In this document: piece by piece, positions 12,110 to 21,149 of the stretch
Numbering within the stretch: the stretch's first letter is position 1
How the letters are laid out: every line of letters begins with the position of its first letter
Source of the DNA: Miniphocaeibacter halophilus
GTDB taxonomy: Bacteria; Bacillota; Clostridia; Tissierellales; Peptoniphilaceae
DNA: 64,000 bases
Direction: 5' to 3'
NCBI RefSeq assembly: GCF_016458825.1
Contig: NZ_CP066744.1
Span: 1,547,868 to 1,611,867, forward strand
Notes under the pieces: generated by a model
What the model saw: only the letters and a program-made list of their open reading frames with translations
What the model was told of the DNA's origin: nothing
Databases searched by the model: none
Translations under genes and position numbers: made by a program

Positions 12110-12845
12110 AATAATTGAAATTTTACATTTGAAAAAAAGTTTTGGAGATGTTGAAGTTTTAAAGGATATAGACTTAACTATTTCAGAGGGAGAAGTAGTA
12201 TCTGTAATAGGCTCATCCGGTTCGGGGAAATCTACAATGTTAAGATGTATAAACTTACTTGAAGAACCAACAGGAGGAGATATTAAATTTCATGGTAAAT
12301 CCATTATGGATGGGGAGTTTAATGAAAATGAATACAGGTCTAAAGTAGGAATGGTATTTCAACAATTTAATCTTTTTAATAATCTATCAATTTTAGATAA
12401 TTGCGTTGTAGGTCAAGTTAAGGTTTTGAAGAGAGACCGCCAAGAAGCAGAAAAAATAGCTAAAGAATATTTAGAAAAAGTTGGTATGGCAGCCTATATA
12501 AATGCGAAGCCTTCACAAATTTCCGGTGGGCAAAAGCAAAGGGTAGCAATAGCAAGGGCCTTGTCAATGAACCCTGAAGTGTTATTGTTTGATGAGCCTA
12601 CATCGGCCTTGGACCCTGAAATGGTAGGAGAAGTTTTAAATGTAATGGAATCTTTAGCAGAAGAAGGCATGACTATGGTTGTGGTAACACATGAAATGGA
12701 ATTTGCAAGAGACGTTTCCACACGAGTTTGCTTTATGGATAAGGGAGTTATTGCTGAAGAAGGAAAACCTGAAGAAATATTTGAAAATCCTAAACATGAT
12801 AGAACAAAAGAATTTTTATCAAGATTTAGAAATGAAATTAAGTAA
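12093..12845 (+). CDS. Polar amino acid ABC transporter ATP-binding protein
   Basis: ATPase of the importer encoded just upstream, 250 residues. Walker [11 protein letters not shown]-loop FQQFNLF, signature ISGGQKQR and Walker [21 protein letters not shown] follow the GlnQ/HisP pattern. An AGGAGG site at about 12082 lies inside the end of the permease. With binding domain and permease in one polypeptide, the three functions need only two genes in relatives; here the fused gene is split. Confidence 0.93.
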   Translation: MSEKNKIIEILHLKKSFGDVEVLKDIDLTISEGEVVSVIGSSGSGKSTMLRCINLLEEPTGGDIKFHGKSIMDGEFNENEYRSKVGMVFQQFNLFNNLSILDNCVVGQVKVLKRDRQEAEKIAKEYLEKVGMAAYINAKPSQISGGQKQRVAIARALSMNPEVLLFDEPTSALDPEMVGEVLNVMESLAEEGMTMVVVTHEMEFARDVSTRVCFMDKGVIAEEGKPEEIFENPKHDRTKEFLSRFRNEIK

Positions 12846-12846
12846 A

Positions 12847-12872
12847 GCCAATGGATTTCCATTGGTTTTTTT
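12847..12872 (+). terminator. Intrinsic terminator of the amino-acid ABC operon
   Basis: CCAATGG (12848-12854) / CCATTGG (12859-12865), four-base loop, then seven T. Confidence 0.9.
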
Positions 12873-12927
12873 ATATATTTTAAATTATTGATATAATGTA
12901 ATTAAATATAGAAATAAAGAGGTAATT

Positions 12928-13578
12928 ATGAAAAAACAATTTTTTTTATTTGATTTAGATGGAACGATAATAGATTCTGGAGAAGGAATAAAAAATGCAA
13001 TAAGATATTCGTTAAATAAAGAAGGAATTGAAGAAAATAGGGAAGAGGTGTTAAATAGTTTTATTGGACCACCTTTAGTTGATTCCTATATGGAAAATTA
13101 TAATTTTACCAGAGAAAAAGCCATAGAAGTTGTAAATGTATATAGGGAATATTATGGAAGATATGGTGTATATGAAAATAGACTATACGATGGAATAGTA
13201 GATGTAATTAAAAAATTAAAAGAACAAGATAATAAAATAATCCTTGCTACGTCTAAACCGGAAATATTTGCAAGAGAGGTAATGAAGCAACACAAATTAA
13301 CTGATTATTTTGATTTTATAGGAGGGGCTTCCCTTGACCATAAAATAGCCCATAAAAATGAAGTGTTACAATATATTATGGATAATATTAAAATTGAAAA
13401 GGAAAAATCCTTTATGATAGGTGATACTAAATTCGATATTTTAGGAGGAAGGAAGTTTAATTTAAAGACAGTAGGAGTAACCTATGGCTATGGTAGTCTA
13501 GAAGAATTAAAAGAATCTAAAGCCGATTATATTGTAAATAAGCCATTAGAATTATTAACTTTATTTAAAGGGGATTAA
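12928..13578 (+). CDS. HAD family hydrolase, phosphoglycolate phosphatase type
   Basis: A 216-residue haloacid-dehalogenase phosphatase. Motif I FDLDGTIIDS holds the nucleophilic Asp, motif II is ATSKPE, the lysine lies near KIAHKNE and motif IV is GDTKFDILGGRKFN. The alpha-helical cap between motifs I and II places it with the Gph/PpaX/Pgp group. Possible substrates are phosphoglycolate, pyrophosphate or nucleotides and cannot be separated here. AGAGGTAA precedes the ATG by a short space, and a TATAAT lies at about 12891, so it likely has its own promoter. Confidence 0.85.
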   Translation: MKKQFFLFDLDGTIIDSGEGIKNAIRYSLNKEGIEENREEVLNSFIGPPLVDSYMENYNFTREKAIEVVNVYREYYGRYGVYENRLYDGIVDVIKKLKEQDNKIILATSKPEIFAREVMKQHKLTDYFDFIGGASLDHKIAHKNEVLQYIMDNIKIEKEKSFMIGDTKFDILGGRKFNLKTVGVTYGYGSLEELKESKADYIVNKPLELLTLFKGD

Positions 13579-13579
13579 A

Positions 13580-14224
13580 ATGTCCAATATTATATAAAAG
13601 CTAAAAGATTTTATTTATGAAAATTATAAGGATGAATATAATAAAACTATTTCATACTTTCCTAAAATTAATATTGATTTAGATAGAATTGAAACTATTA
13701 TGATTAATGAAGTAGTGCCTGAAAAAAATTGCGACAATTTCTATGCTATAGATAATAATTCGGCCTATATGGATACAACAAAAATTCTTTTTGAAAAATC
13801 AGGCCATAAAGTTAATAGTATTAAAGATATTTAGATATGGGAATATATATAACAAATGCTATTAAACTGCTTAAAAAAGATAAAAAATAAACCTAGATAC
13901 AATAAAGAAGTTTTCTCCTATTTTGGCTGAGGAGATTAAACTATTTCCTAATCTTAAATCAATTATGTTAATGGGAGATGTTGCAAAAAAATCAGTTAAT
14001 ATAATTAGCAAGAAAACCAATAAGAAAAATATAATTCCTTCAATATCAACTTACAAATTAAGACATGGAGAAATATATTATAATGAAATACGATTATTTC
14101 CAGCCTATATTATGACAGGAAAAAATATTTTAATAGAAAATCAAAAATGGAAATGAATAGTGAAGAGTTAATTAAAATGATAAACTATAATAATTCTTTA
14201 AAAGATGAAAATTTTAATAACTAA
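13580..14224 (+). pseudogene. Decayed uracil-DNA glycosylase-like gene
   Basis: Pieces of one protein lie in different frames. From ATG 13580 the frame meets TAA at codon 6, runs on as KLKDFIYENYKDEYNK...NSIKDI, stops at TAG, jumps to MGIYITNAIKLLKKDKK, and jumps again to SPILAEEIKLFPNLKSIMLMGDVAKKSVN...STYKLRHGEIYYNEIRLFPAYIMTGK. The blocks (x)MGIYITNAIK, LFPNLKxIMLMGDVA and the later STYKxRxGE...FPxYxxTGK resemble the uracil-DNA glycosylase superfamily as I know it from clostridial genomes. At least three disruptions make it non-functional. The family assignment is from memory of the motifs; the decay is visible directly. Confidence 0.6.
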
Positions 14225-14248
14225 ATATATATTTTTTAATAAAAATTT

Positions 14249-14282
14249 ACGGTTCAGGTTAAGAAACTTGGACCGTTTTTTA
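14249..14282 (+). terminator. Intrinsic terminator behind the decayed glycosylase-like gene
   Basis: ACGGTTCAGGTT (14249-14260) pairs with AACTTGGACCGT (14265-14276) using two G-T pairs, then a T-run. It is intact although the gene is not. Confidence 0.8.
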
Positions 14283-14307
14283 TTTTTAAATTTTAAAGAT
14301 TCTATTG

Positions 14308-14315
14308 ATTAATTT
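14308..14315 (+). repeat. Left copy of 8-bp target site duplication
   Basis: ATTAATTT directly abuts the left inverted end and is repeated exactly at 15812-15819 after the right end. Confidence 0.88.
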
Positions 14316-14339
14316 GGTTCTTTGTCAAATGGTGTTGGT
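14316..14339 (+). repeat. Left inverted repeat of the IS
   Basis: Begins GGTTCT and ends ATGGTGTTGGT; mirror of 15788-15811. Confidence 0.9.
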
Positions 14340-14367
14340 ATACAATAAAATAACAAACTACTTTTAT

Positions 14368-14393
14368 ATCAGGCAGCTATATAGCTGCCTGAT
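14368..14393 (-). terminator. 26-bp perfect palindrome covering the transposase stop codon
   Basis: Bases 14368-14393 are a perfect palindrome centred on TATA. The transposase stop (CTA on the plus strand, 14377-14379) is inside it, so the last codons for QAAI form one arm. T-tracts on both sides are weak. It may end IS transcription and also block read-through from outside promoters into the element. Confidence 0.55.
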
Positions 14394-15678
14394 AATTTTC
14401 TATTGGCTTCATTAAATTTTTAATTATAAAAACTCTATTTCTAAAATTATAAAATGACCTATATCCAAAAGCTATTCTTTTTATACTTTTAATAAGATTA
14501 TTAGTACCTTCCAAGGGTCCATTTGTAATGTTCGTACTTAAAGTGTTTTTCACATATTCAAAATATTTTAACAAGGTGTTTATAGCTACTTCCATTTGTT
14601 CACTTACTGTATCCTTAAATAAAGTTAAATGTTCCCTTAATCTTTTAGAATTTTCACATCTAATATCAGATAAAAGAATTTGATAAACCTCATATGTTTT
14701 CTTTAAATTATCATCAACGGCTATAGTTTCATTTACTACATCAGATGTGCTTTTCCACTTATTAAAATGTGTCCATTTACTAAAGTGGATTATATCAAGT
14801 TTAGAAGAATCCTTTTGAATTAGCTTCCAATATCTTTTTAGTCTTTTATATTCAATAGAGGAAGTACTAAAGTTTTTCATTATTTCAATCCTTGTTTTTA
14901 ACAAAGCCCTGCCAATAAGATTTACAATATGAAACTTATCTAAAACTATTTGAGCATTAGGAAAAACATCCTTAATTAATGACATATAAGGTTTATATAT
15001 ATCTATACAAATATATTTCACATTTGCTCTTGCTTTATAGGTAAACTTTCTAAAATATTTAGTTAAATAAGGGAGAGTACGATTTTCAACAATATCTATA
15101 ATATTAAAATTCTTCCTATCACCATTACAAAAGATAAAGCTCATACTGCCCTTAGCATCTTTAGTGGATTTGAATTCATCAAAACACAAAGTTTCAGGCA
15201 GATATGACTTGTTAACTCTAAAAGCCTTATAATTAGCCTCTAAAGAACGACTAACAGTATTAGAAGATACGTAATTTAACCTAGCAATATCCTTTTGACT
15301 TATTTTCATAGTTAGATTTTCAGTTATATGTAATTTTACCCTATTTGAAATAAAACAATTTTTCTCTACAATATTGGTTTTTGCTGTAAAAGTATGAGAA
15401 CATTCTTTACAAAAAAATCTTTGTTTTCTTAATTTTAAAATAGTAGGATCTCCATTTAGTGGAAGAAGTTTAATATTTGATATTTTATTTCCGTGCTTAA
15501 TAATTGCATTCTTGTCCATATTTCCACAAATTGGACAAACATTAGGAGTATAAGAAAGTTTAGCGTCTATAACTTTATATGTTACATTGTTCTTTCTCAT
15601 GTTATTGCTGAATTTAATAAATTTAATATTCTTATCTTTTATTCCTAAGAAATCTAAGATATAATTACTTGTAGACAT
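14377..15678 (-). CDS. ISL3 family transposase
   Basis: A full-length 433-residue DDE transposase. The amino end has a zinc-binding region (CPICG...CKEC) and a helix-turn-helix (MKISQKDIARLNYVSSNTVSRSL) for end recognition. The catalytic acids fit CFDEFKS, ICIDIYKPY and the Glu of NGPLEGTNNLIKSIKR, the last being a hallmark of the ISL3 group. A GGAGGTC ribosome site stands just upstream of the ATG. The frame is uninterrupted, so the enzyme may work. Confidence 0.95.
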   Translation of the reverse strand: MSTSNYILDFLGIKDKNIKFIKFSNNMRKNNVTYKVIDAKLSYTPNVCPICGNMDKNAIIKHGNKISNIKLLPLNGDPTILKLRKQRFFCKECSHTFTAKTNIVEKNCFISNRVKLHITENLTMKISQKDIARLNYVSSNTVSRSLEANYKAFRVNKSYLPETLCFDEFKSTKDAKGSMSFIFCNGDRKNFNIIDIVENRTLPYLTKYFRKFTYKARANVKYICIDIYKPYMSLIKDVFPNAQIVLDKFHIVNLIGRALLKTRIEIMKNFSTSSIEYKRLKRYWKLIQKDSSKLDIIHFSKWTHFNKWKSTSDVVNETIAVDDNLKKTYEVYQILLSDIRCENSKRLREHLTLFKDTVSEQMEVAINTLLKYFEYVKNTLSTNITNGPLEGTNNLIKSIKRIAFGYRSFYNFRNRVFIIKNLMKPIENYQAAI

Positions 15679-15787
15679 AATGACCTCCGATTGGTATTTT
15701 GTAGTGAATTTATTGTATCGGAAAAATGGTTGTTATGTCTCTTTTTTTATAAAAAAATGGTGCTGGAGAAGATTTTCATTTTTCTTC

Positions 15788-15811
15788 ACCAACACCATAA
15801 ATTATAGAACC
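15788..15811 (-). repeat. Right inverted repeat of the IS
   Basis: Reverse complement begins GGTTCT and ends ATGGTGTTGGT, same length and layout as the left end. Target duplication ATTAATTT follows at 15812-15819. Confidence 0.9.
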
Positions 15812-16053
15812 ATTAATTTCAATAGAATTTTTTATTGTAATAGAGTGAGGAAAACAATTTTTTTATTTAATTTTAACATTCTTTTCATTAATTCAGTATA
15901 TTTTTATAAAAAATATAAGAAAAACAATATTTTAAAATAATTCTTAATTTTTCGTATAAAATAATTAACATTTCCATTATATAAATTTTACAGACTTCAT
16001 TTAGAATTAATACAGTTAAATATTTAATTAAATAATAATTGAAAGGGGAAATT
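15812..16053. other. Non-coding region between the IS and the sugar ABC operon
   Basis: AT-rich sequence of about 240 bp. I see no gene or strong hairpin. It must contain the promoter of the ABC operon, but no convincing -35/-10 pair stands out. Confidence 0.5.
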
Positions 16054-17370
16054 ATGAAAAGAAATTTAAAAAAATCTATATTATTAGTTTTTATTTTAAC
16101 TATGGGAATTGTTTCCTTAACAGCATGTAACTCTTCTAATGCTAATATAAAAGACACTGAAGGCAAAGCTTCTGAAAAGGTTAAAATAGAATATTGGCAT
16201 GTAAATGCTGATACTCAAGGAGGAAAAACTGTAAAGGAAATAGTTGATAGTTTTAATAAATCTCAAGATAAAATTGAGGTAGTAGAAAAATATAATCCTG
16301 ATATGTATAAGGGCTTAATGCAAAATATGCAGGCTTCTATTGCATCTGGTATATCTCCGGATATTGTTCAAGTAGGATGGGCTTTTTTAGATTATTTTTC
16401 TGAAAATTTTGAATATAGTGAACCACAGGAGATTATAGATGAATTCGATAAGGAAAACTCATCTTTTCTAACAGATAATTTTTTACCAAATATTTTAAAC
16501 TTAGCAAAGAACAAAGAGGGAAAACAAGTTGGAATACCCTATTCCCTAAGTTCTCCAGTATTATATTTAAACAAGGATTTATTAAAAGAAGCTGGTTTAG
16601 ATGAAAATGGTCCTGCTACTTGGGAAGAGATAAAGAATATTTCTAAGACTATTAAAGAAAAAACAGGGAAATATGGAATTTATATCCAGGAACCAATGGA
16701 TAATTGGGCTACACAGGCAGTACTAGAAAGTAATGGTGCTAAATTTATTACAGATGGGAAAGCTTCTTTTGCATCAGAAGAAGGTAAAGAAGCTTATAGA
16801 CTTTGGGCGGATATGGTTTTAAAAGATGAAACTGCCTTGAATATAGGTTGGGAAGAAGGAGTTCAAAGCTTTATTAGAGGGGATGTAGCAATGATTTATA
16901 CAACTATAGCCCAAAGAAATAATATTCAAAGTAATTCCAACTTTGAGATTACAGCAATAGAGTCACCATCATGGGAAGGCAAGGAAGCCCGTTTACCTGC
17001 TGGAGGAGCTATGCTTTCCATAACCTCTGCTGATGATGAAAAGAAAGCTGCATCTTGGGAATTTATAAAATATTTATATAGTGTTGAAAATATGGCTAAG
17101 TGGACAATAGGAACAGGCTATGTACCTCCTCGTAAGGATGTAGCAGAATCAGAAAATGGTTTAAAAGAATTTTTAGAAGAAAATACTATGATGAAACCGG
17201 CAATTGAGCAAATGGATAAAGTTGTTCCATGGGTTTCTTTTCCAGGCAATTCCGGTTTAGAAGCAGAGCAAAAATTATTGGATATGAGGGATCAAATTTT
17301 AACTGGAAAAGTAGAAGTAGACGAGGCTATGGATAAAACCCAAGAAGAAATAAATAAATTATTAGATTAA
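16054..17370 (+). CDS. Extracellular solute-binding lipoprotein, sugar / glycerol-3-phosphate ABC transporter type
   Basis: A 438-residue family 1 (UgpB/MalE-like) binding protein. The lipobox LTAC puts the lipidated cysteine at residue 25, so it is tethered to the outer face of the membrane. Typical blocks follow: IEYWHVNADTQGGKTVKEIVDSFNKSQ, SGISPDIVQVGW, and PAGGAMLSITSADDEKKAASWEFIKYL. ATG 16054 follows AAAGGGGA at a normal spacing; the upstream in-frame TTG at 16039 would include that site. Two permeases, an ATPase and an isomerase-like gene follow. Substrate is not determined; the similarity is closest to the UgpB/sugar group. Confidence 0.92.
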   Translation: MKRNLKKSILLVFILTMGIVSLTACNSSNANIKDTEGKASEKVKIEYWHVNADTQGGKTVKEIVDSFNKSQDKIEVVEKYNPDMYKGLMQNMQASIASGISPDIVQVGWAFLDYFSENFEYSEPQEIIDEFDKENSSFLTDNFLPNILNLAKNKEGKQVGIPYSLSSPVLYLNKDLLKEAGLDENGPATWEEIKNISKTIKEKTGKYGIYIQEPMDNWATQAVLESNGAKFITDGKASFASEEGKEAYRLWADMVLKDETALNIGWEEGVQSFIRGDVAMIYTTIAQRNNIQSNSNFEITAIESPSWEGKEARLPAGGAMLSITSADDEKKAASWEFIKYLYSVENMAKWTIGTGYVPPRKDVAESENGLKEFLEENTMMKPAIEQMDKVVPWVSFPGNSGLEAEQKLLDMRDQILTGKVEVDEAMDKTQEEINKLLD

Positions 17371-17376
17371 TTATAA

Positions 17377-17398
17377 GGGAGTCGATTTTATCGGCTCC
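17377..17398 (+). promoter_or_regulatory. Hairpin between binding-protein and permease genes
   Basis: GGAGTCGAT (17378-17386) pairs with ATCGGCTCC (17390-17398) with one G-T pair. No T-run follows, so it is more likely an mRNA 3'-end stabiliser or partial stop that raises the binding protein over the membrane subunits than a true terminator. Confidence 0.6.
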
Positions 17399-17425
17399 TA
17401 TAAAATAATGAAAGGATTGTTAATA

Positions 17426-18328
17426 TTGATTAAAAATAAGAAATTTAATTTTAATAAAAATGATATTAAATCTTTAATTTATCTTGCCCCGTCTTTAATA
17501 GTATTTATCTTGTTTATGGTAATTCCTTTGTTATATACAGTATATTTAAGTTTTTTCAAATGGAATATGGTTTCACCTAAAAAAGAATTCGTAGGTTTAG
17601 AAAACTATATATCGATTTTTCAAAATAAGGACAATTATAGAATAATCTTAAATTCTCTTTTGTATATAATTCTTCTAACTATTTTTTGTTGTGTTATTCC
17701 ATATATACTTTCATTTGTTTTGGAACAAATCATAACGAAATTTAAGAATATCTATAAATCTTTAATTTTTATTCCATCGGTAATTTCATTAGTAGTGGCT
17801 TCCATATTATTTACATGGATTTTAAATCCTGTATCAGGTCCTTTATCTATCATATTAGGTAAAATAGGACTTAGTATTCCTTTTTGGAGTAAAATGGAAG
17901 GTTGGGTAATTGTTGTAATAAGCTTAATAACGTCATGGAAAGTATTTGGATATAACTTTATTGTATTATATGCATCAATTGCTGGTATTTCAAGAGAATT
18001 AATTGAAGCGGCAAAATTAGATAATTTATCAAATACAAAAATATTTTTAAAGATTATTTTACCAATGAGTAGTGCAACAGGAGTATATATTTTTATTATA
18101 ACGATAGTTCAGGGAGTTCAATATGTATTTACTCCCATTAAGGTAATAACTCAGGGAGGACCTGATAATGCAAGTTCAAATTTAATATATAGTTCCTATC
18201 AACAGGCATTTGAAATGTATAATACAGGAAGTTCTTCAGCTTTGTCAGTTATAACTATGATAATATTTGCAATATTACTGATACTAGAATTTAAATTTGT
18301 AGAAAAAGGAGTTTATTATGAAAACTAA
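17426..18328 (+). CDS. Sugar ABC transporter permease, MalF/UgpA type
   Basis: A membrane subunit of the importer with six predicted helices; the first begins at LIYLAPSLIVFILFMVIPLLYTV and the ATPase-contact loop reads EAAKLDNLSNTKIFLKIILP. I prefer TTG 17426, nine bases after AAAGGA (17411-17416), which gives MIKNKKFNF and about 300 residues. The ATG at 17408 in the same frame has no ribosome site before it and would add six residues. It overlaps the next permease by 11 bp. Confidence 0.9.
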   Translation: MIKNKKFNFNKNDIKSLIYLAPSLIVFILFMVIPLLYTVYLSFFKWNMVSPKKEFVGLENYISIFQNKDNYRIILNSLLYIILLTIFCCVIPYILSFVLEQIITKFKNIYKSLIFIPSVISLVVASILFTWILNPVSGPLSIILGKIGLSIPFWSKMEGWVIVVISLITSWKVFGYNFIVLYASIAGISRELIEAAKLDNLSNTKIFLKIILPMSSATGVYIFIITIVQGVQYVFTPIKVITQGGPDNASSNLIYSSYQQAFEMYNTGSSSALSVITMIIFAILLILEFKFVEKGVYYEN

Positions 18329-19142
18329 AAAAAAGAAAAATATAATTTGGCATATTATTTTTATTCTAATAATTATAATATCTTTATATCCTATTATATT
18401 TTCAATAAGTAATTCTTTTAAACCCCTTAAGGATGCTTATCATACTATTTTAGATATTATTCCTAGGAAAATAACTTTGGAAAATTATAAGTATTTATTT
18501 GAATCTTTGCCAATTTTTAAAATTACCTTTAATACATTTATTGCTGCAACAGCAATTACATTAATAAAACTATTCATTTCTTTTTTTGCTTCATATGCAA
18601 TAGTTTATGGTACTTTTAGGGGAAAAAGATTACTATATTTTATTTTTATTGGAACTATGTTTGTTCCCTTTACTGTAACGATGATTCCAAATTATTTGAT
18701 TATATCAAAGCTTGGTTTAATAGATAAAATTTGGGGAATTATATTGCCACAATTAGCAGATGCAATGGGAATATTTTTACTAACACAGACAATGCGCTCA
18801 ATACCAAAGAGTTTAATAGAAGTTGCAAAATTAGATAATTTAAATGACAGAACTATAATGAGGGGGATTGTATTTCCTCTAAGCAAACATGCAGTTTATT
18901 CGACAGGAATTTGGTTTTTTATAACAGCTTGGAATGAATATGTGTGGCCTGTTTTAGTATTAAAAACTACAGAAAACTACACACTGCCACTAGCATTACA
19001 GAACTTCATAAGTTCAGAAGGTGGAACTAATTTTTCAGTTGCAATGGCTGTTTCAGTAATTGCAATGATATTACCATTAGCATTGTACCTAATATTTCAA
19101 AAATATATAATAGGAACATTTGTATCAGCAGGAGTTAAATAG
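18318..19142 (+). CDS. Sugar ABC transporter permease, MalG/UgpE type
   Basis: Second membrane subunit, 274 residues with six helices. The EAA loop is EVAKLDNLNDRTIMRGIVFPL, and the PFTVTMIPNYLIISKLGLIDKIWGIILPQ block is typical for UgpE/MalG proteins. An AAAGGAG site lies inside the end of the first permease. Nine bases separate it from the ATPase gene. Confidence 0.92.
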   Translation: MKTKKKKNIIWHIIFILIIIISLYPIIFSISNSFKPLKDAYHTILDIIPRKITLENYKYLFESLPIFKITFNTFIAATAITLIKLFISFFASYAIVYGTFRGKRLLYFIFIGTMFVPFTVTMIPNYLIISKLGLIDKIWGIILPQLADAMGIFLLTQTMRSIPKSLIEVAKLDNLNDRTIMRGIVFPLSKHAVYSTGIWFFITAWNEYVWPVLVLKTTENYTLPLALQNFISSEGGTNFSVAMAVSVIAMILPLALYLIFQKYIIGTFVSAGVK

Positions 19143-19150
19143 GAGTAAGA

Positions 19151-20266
19151 ATGAAAGAAATATTGTTAAAAAATGTATATAAATCATATAAAGATACACC
19201 GGTTATAGAAAATTTAAATTTAGAAATAAAAGAGGGAGAAAGACTTGTATTATTAGGTCCTTCTGGATGTGGAAAATCAACAATATTGCGTATGATAGCA
19301 GGATTAGAAACAATATCTTCAGGAGAATTGTATTTAAATGGAGAAAATGCTACTAATATGCAAAGTGGACATAGAAACATTGCTATGGTTTTTCAGAATT
19401 ATGCACTTTATCCAAATATGACTGTTTCAGAAAATATTACATTTGGTCTTAAAGCCAGTAAAATAGATAAAGAAGAAGTAAATCGACGATTGGAAAAAGT
19501 ACTCAATATGTTAGATTTAAAAAAATATAAAGATAGGTTACCTAAAGAACTTTCGGGAGGACAAAGGCAAAGAGTTGCCTTAGCTCGTTCAGTAGTAAAA
19601 AGATCGAATTATTTTCTATTAGATGAACCATTATCGAATTTAGATGTTACATTACGCCATAATGCTAGAAAACAACTAATTAAAATACATGAAATGTATA
19701 AACATACCTTTGTTTATGTTACCCATGATCAAGTAGAGGCTATGACAATAGGTCATAGAATAGCCTTATTGAATGAGGGGAGAATTCAAATGATAGATAC
19801 TCCTGAAAAAGTATATAATTATCCTAGTAATGTATTTACGGCTTCATTTATTGGAAATCCTAAAATGAATTTAAAAAAAGTAAAAATGGAGAAAAATAAA
19901 ATAATTATTAAAAAACAAAATATAACAATTAATGAAATTTGGGAAGATATATTAAAGAGAAACAATAATTCTAATTTAATAGTGGGAATTCGGCCTGAAC
20001 ATTTAAAAATTACAAAAGAAAAAGTAGATAATTCAATTGATGGAGTTATAAAATTTATAGAAAACCTTGGTCCTAATTATGCTATAGCAGTCGATATAGA
20101 TGGTGATGAATGGATAGTTTTAGATGATTATAAAAATTGGAAAATAGGAAATAAAGTTAGTATTTCTTTTAATGATTATAAGCTGCATTTTTTTAATGAG
20201 AAAACTGAAAATAATATAGGTTATCCAAAGGAAGTGGAAAATTATGACAATTTATGTAAGCACTAA
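19151..20266 (+). CDS. ABC transporter ATP-binding protein, UgpC/MsmK/MalK type
   Basis: A 371-residue ATPase. Walker A GPSGCGKST, Q-loop FQNYALYP, signature LSGGQRQR and Walker B YFLLDEPLSNLDV are intact, and the carboxy-terminal third forms the regulatory TOBE-like domain (VGIRPEHLKI...). Proteins of this group often serve several sugar importers. Its end overlaps the next gene by 23 bp, with the AAGGAAGTGG ribosome site of that gene inside the coding sequence. Confidence 0.93.
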   Translation: MKEILLKNVYKSYKDTPVIENLNLEIKEGERLVLLGPSGCGKSTILRMIAGLETISSGELYLNGENATNMQSGHRNIAMVFQNYALYPNMTVSENITFGLKASKIDKEEVNRRLEKVLNMLDLKKYKDRLPKELSGGQRQRVALARSVVKRSNYFLLDEPLSNLDVTLRHNARKQLIKIHEMYKHTFVYVTHDQVEAMTIGHRIALLNEGRIQMIDTPEKVYNYPSNVFTASFIGNPKMNLKKVKMEKNKIIIKKQNITINEIWEDILKRNNNSNLIVGIRPEHLKITKEKVDNSIDGVIKFIENLGPNYAIAVDIDGDEWIVLDDYKNWKIGNKVSISFNDYKLHFFNEKTENNIGYPKEVENYDNLCKH

Positions 20267-21056
20267 TATTTATGCTAAAACTTCTTTTTTAAATATATTT
20301 AAACTTTTTAAAATGATAGACAATAAAAATCAAATAGGCATAGAAATATTTCCAATTTTAAAAGATGGAAAATTTATTAAAGAGATAATAGAATCTATTG
20401 ATGAATTAAAAAAATATCCAATTAGCTTTCATGGACCATATTATAATATAGAACATAGTGCACCTAAAGGTAGTTTAGAATATAATAAAGCAATTAATGA
20501 TTGTATAGAAGTTTTTAAATTAGAAAAAACATTAAATGGAAAGTATTTTGTATTTCATCATAATAATAAAGTTGTAAGTGCAGATAAAAAAGAAGAGATG
20601 ATTTATAATTCAAGATTGAACTTATTAGAACTAAATGAAATTAGTAAAGAATATGATATTTCCATATATGTTGAGAATGCAGGGGTTAATTCTATAGGAA
20701 ATAATCTATTTACAGAAAAAGAGTTTATAGAAGAATGTTTAACAATAGAAAATTATATTTTAATAGATATAGGTCATATAAATGCTAATGGTTGGGATTT
20801 AGAAAATATAATTAAGACCTTACAAAATAAAATAAAAGCTTATCATGTTCATAATAATAATGGTTTTGATGATAATCACGACAGAATATTTAAAGGAACT
20901 TTAGATTTTAATCGTTTTAAAGAATTATATAAAGAATACACTCCAAAAGCCGATATTGTTATAGAATATGGTGATGTTGTATCTGGGGATTTTAGTGGTG
21001 TAGCTCAAGATATAGAATTTATAAAAGAAAATTTTGATTTTAAACAATATCATTAA
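20244..21056 (+). CDS. Sugar phosphate isomerase/epimerase-like TIM-barrel protein
   Basis: A 270-residue member of the xylose isomerase-like / AP endonuclease 2 superfamily. Metal-site features of the fold can be seen: SFHGPYYN, YVFHHNN, IYVENAG (Glu), ILIDIGHINA, KAYHVHNNNGFDDNH and DIVIEYGD. No signal peptide, so it is cytoplasmic. Being the last gene of an importer operon and overlapping the ATPase gene, it probably acts on the imported sugar or its phosphate. The exact reaction is unknown. Confidence 0.8.
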   Translation: MTIYVSTNIYAKTSFLNIFKLFKMIDNKNQIGIEIFPILKDGKFIKEIIESIDELKKYPISFHGPYYNIEHSAPKGSLEYNKAINDCIEVFKLEKTLNGKYFVFHHNNKVVSADKKEEMIYNSRLNLLELNEISKEYDISIYVENAGVNSIGNNLFTEKEFIEECLTIENYILIDIGHINANGWDLENIIKTLQNKIKAYHVHNNNGFDDNHDRIFKGTLDFNRFKELYKEYTPKADIVIEYGDVVSGDFSGVAQDIEFIKENFDFKQYH

Positions 21057-21113
21057 TAGCTTGTATTATTATATTAATTAATATTATAAATTAAGATGGA
21101 ATTAGTTATTTAC

Positions 21114-21142
21114 TTGTTGATAAACCAAGTATATGGTATAAT
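21114..21142 (+). promoter_or_regulatory. Promoter of the serS T-box leader
   Basis: TTGTTG (21114-21119), 17 bp, TATAAT (21137-21142). Confidence 0.75.
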
Positions 21143-21149
21143 TATTTAT

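Larger units (their letters stand above)
14316..15811 (-). mobile_element. Complete ISL3-family insertion sequence, 1496 bp
   Basis: The element is bounded by 24-bp imperfect inverted ends. The left end (14316-14339) reads GGTTCT, seven variable bases, ATGGTGTTGGT; the reverse complement of the right end (15788-15811) reads GGTTCT, seven variable bases, ATGGTGTTGGT. About 18 of 24 bases match, with 17 in the two conserved blocks. ATTAATTT flanks both sides as a perfect 8-bp duplication, the size known for ISL3 elements. Inside is one full-length transposase on the minus strand. No passenger genes. Intact ends, duplication and reading frame suggest a recent and possibly active insertion. Confidence 0.93.

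Noticed and set aside
14368-14393. Palindrome at the IS left end as an origin or resolution site
   Set aside because: It encodes the last codons and stop of the transposase, and lies inside the IS ends, so a terminator or insulating role is simpler.
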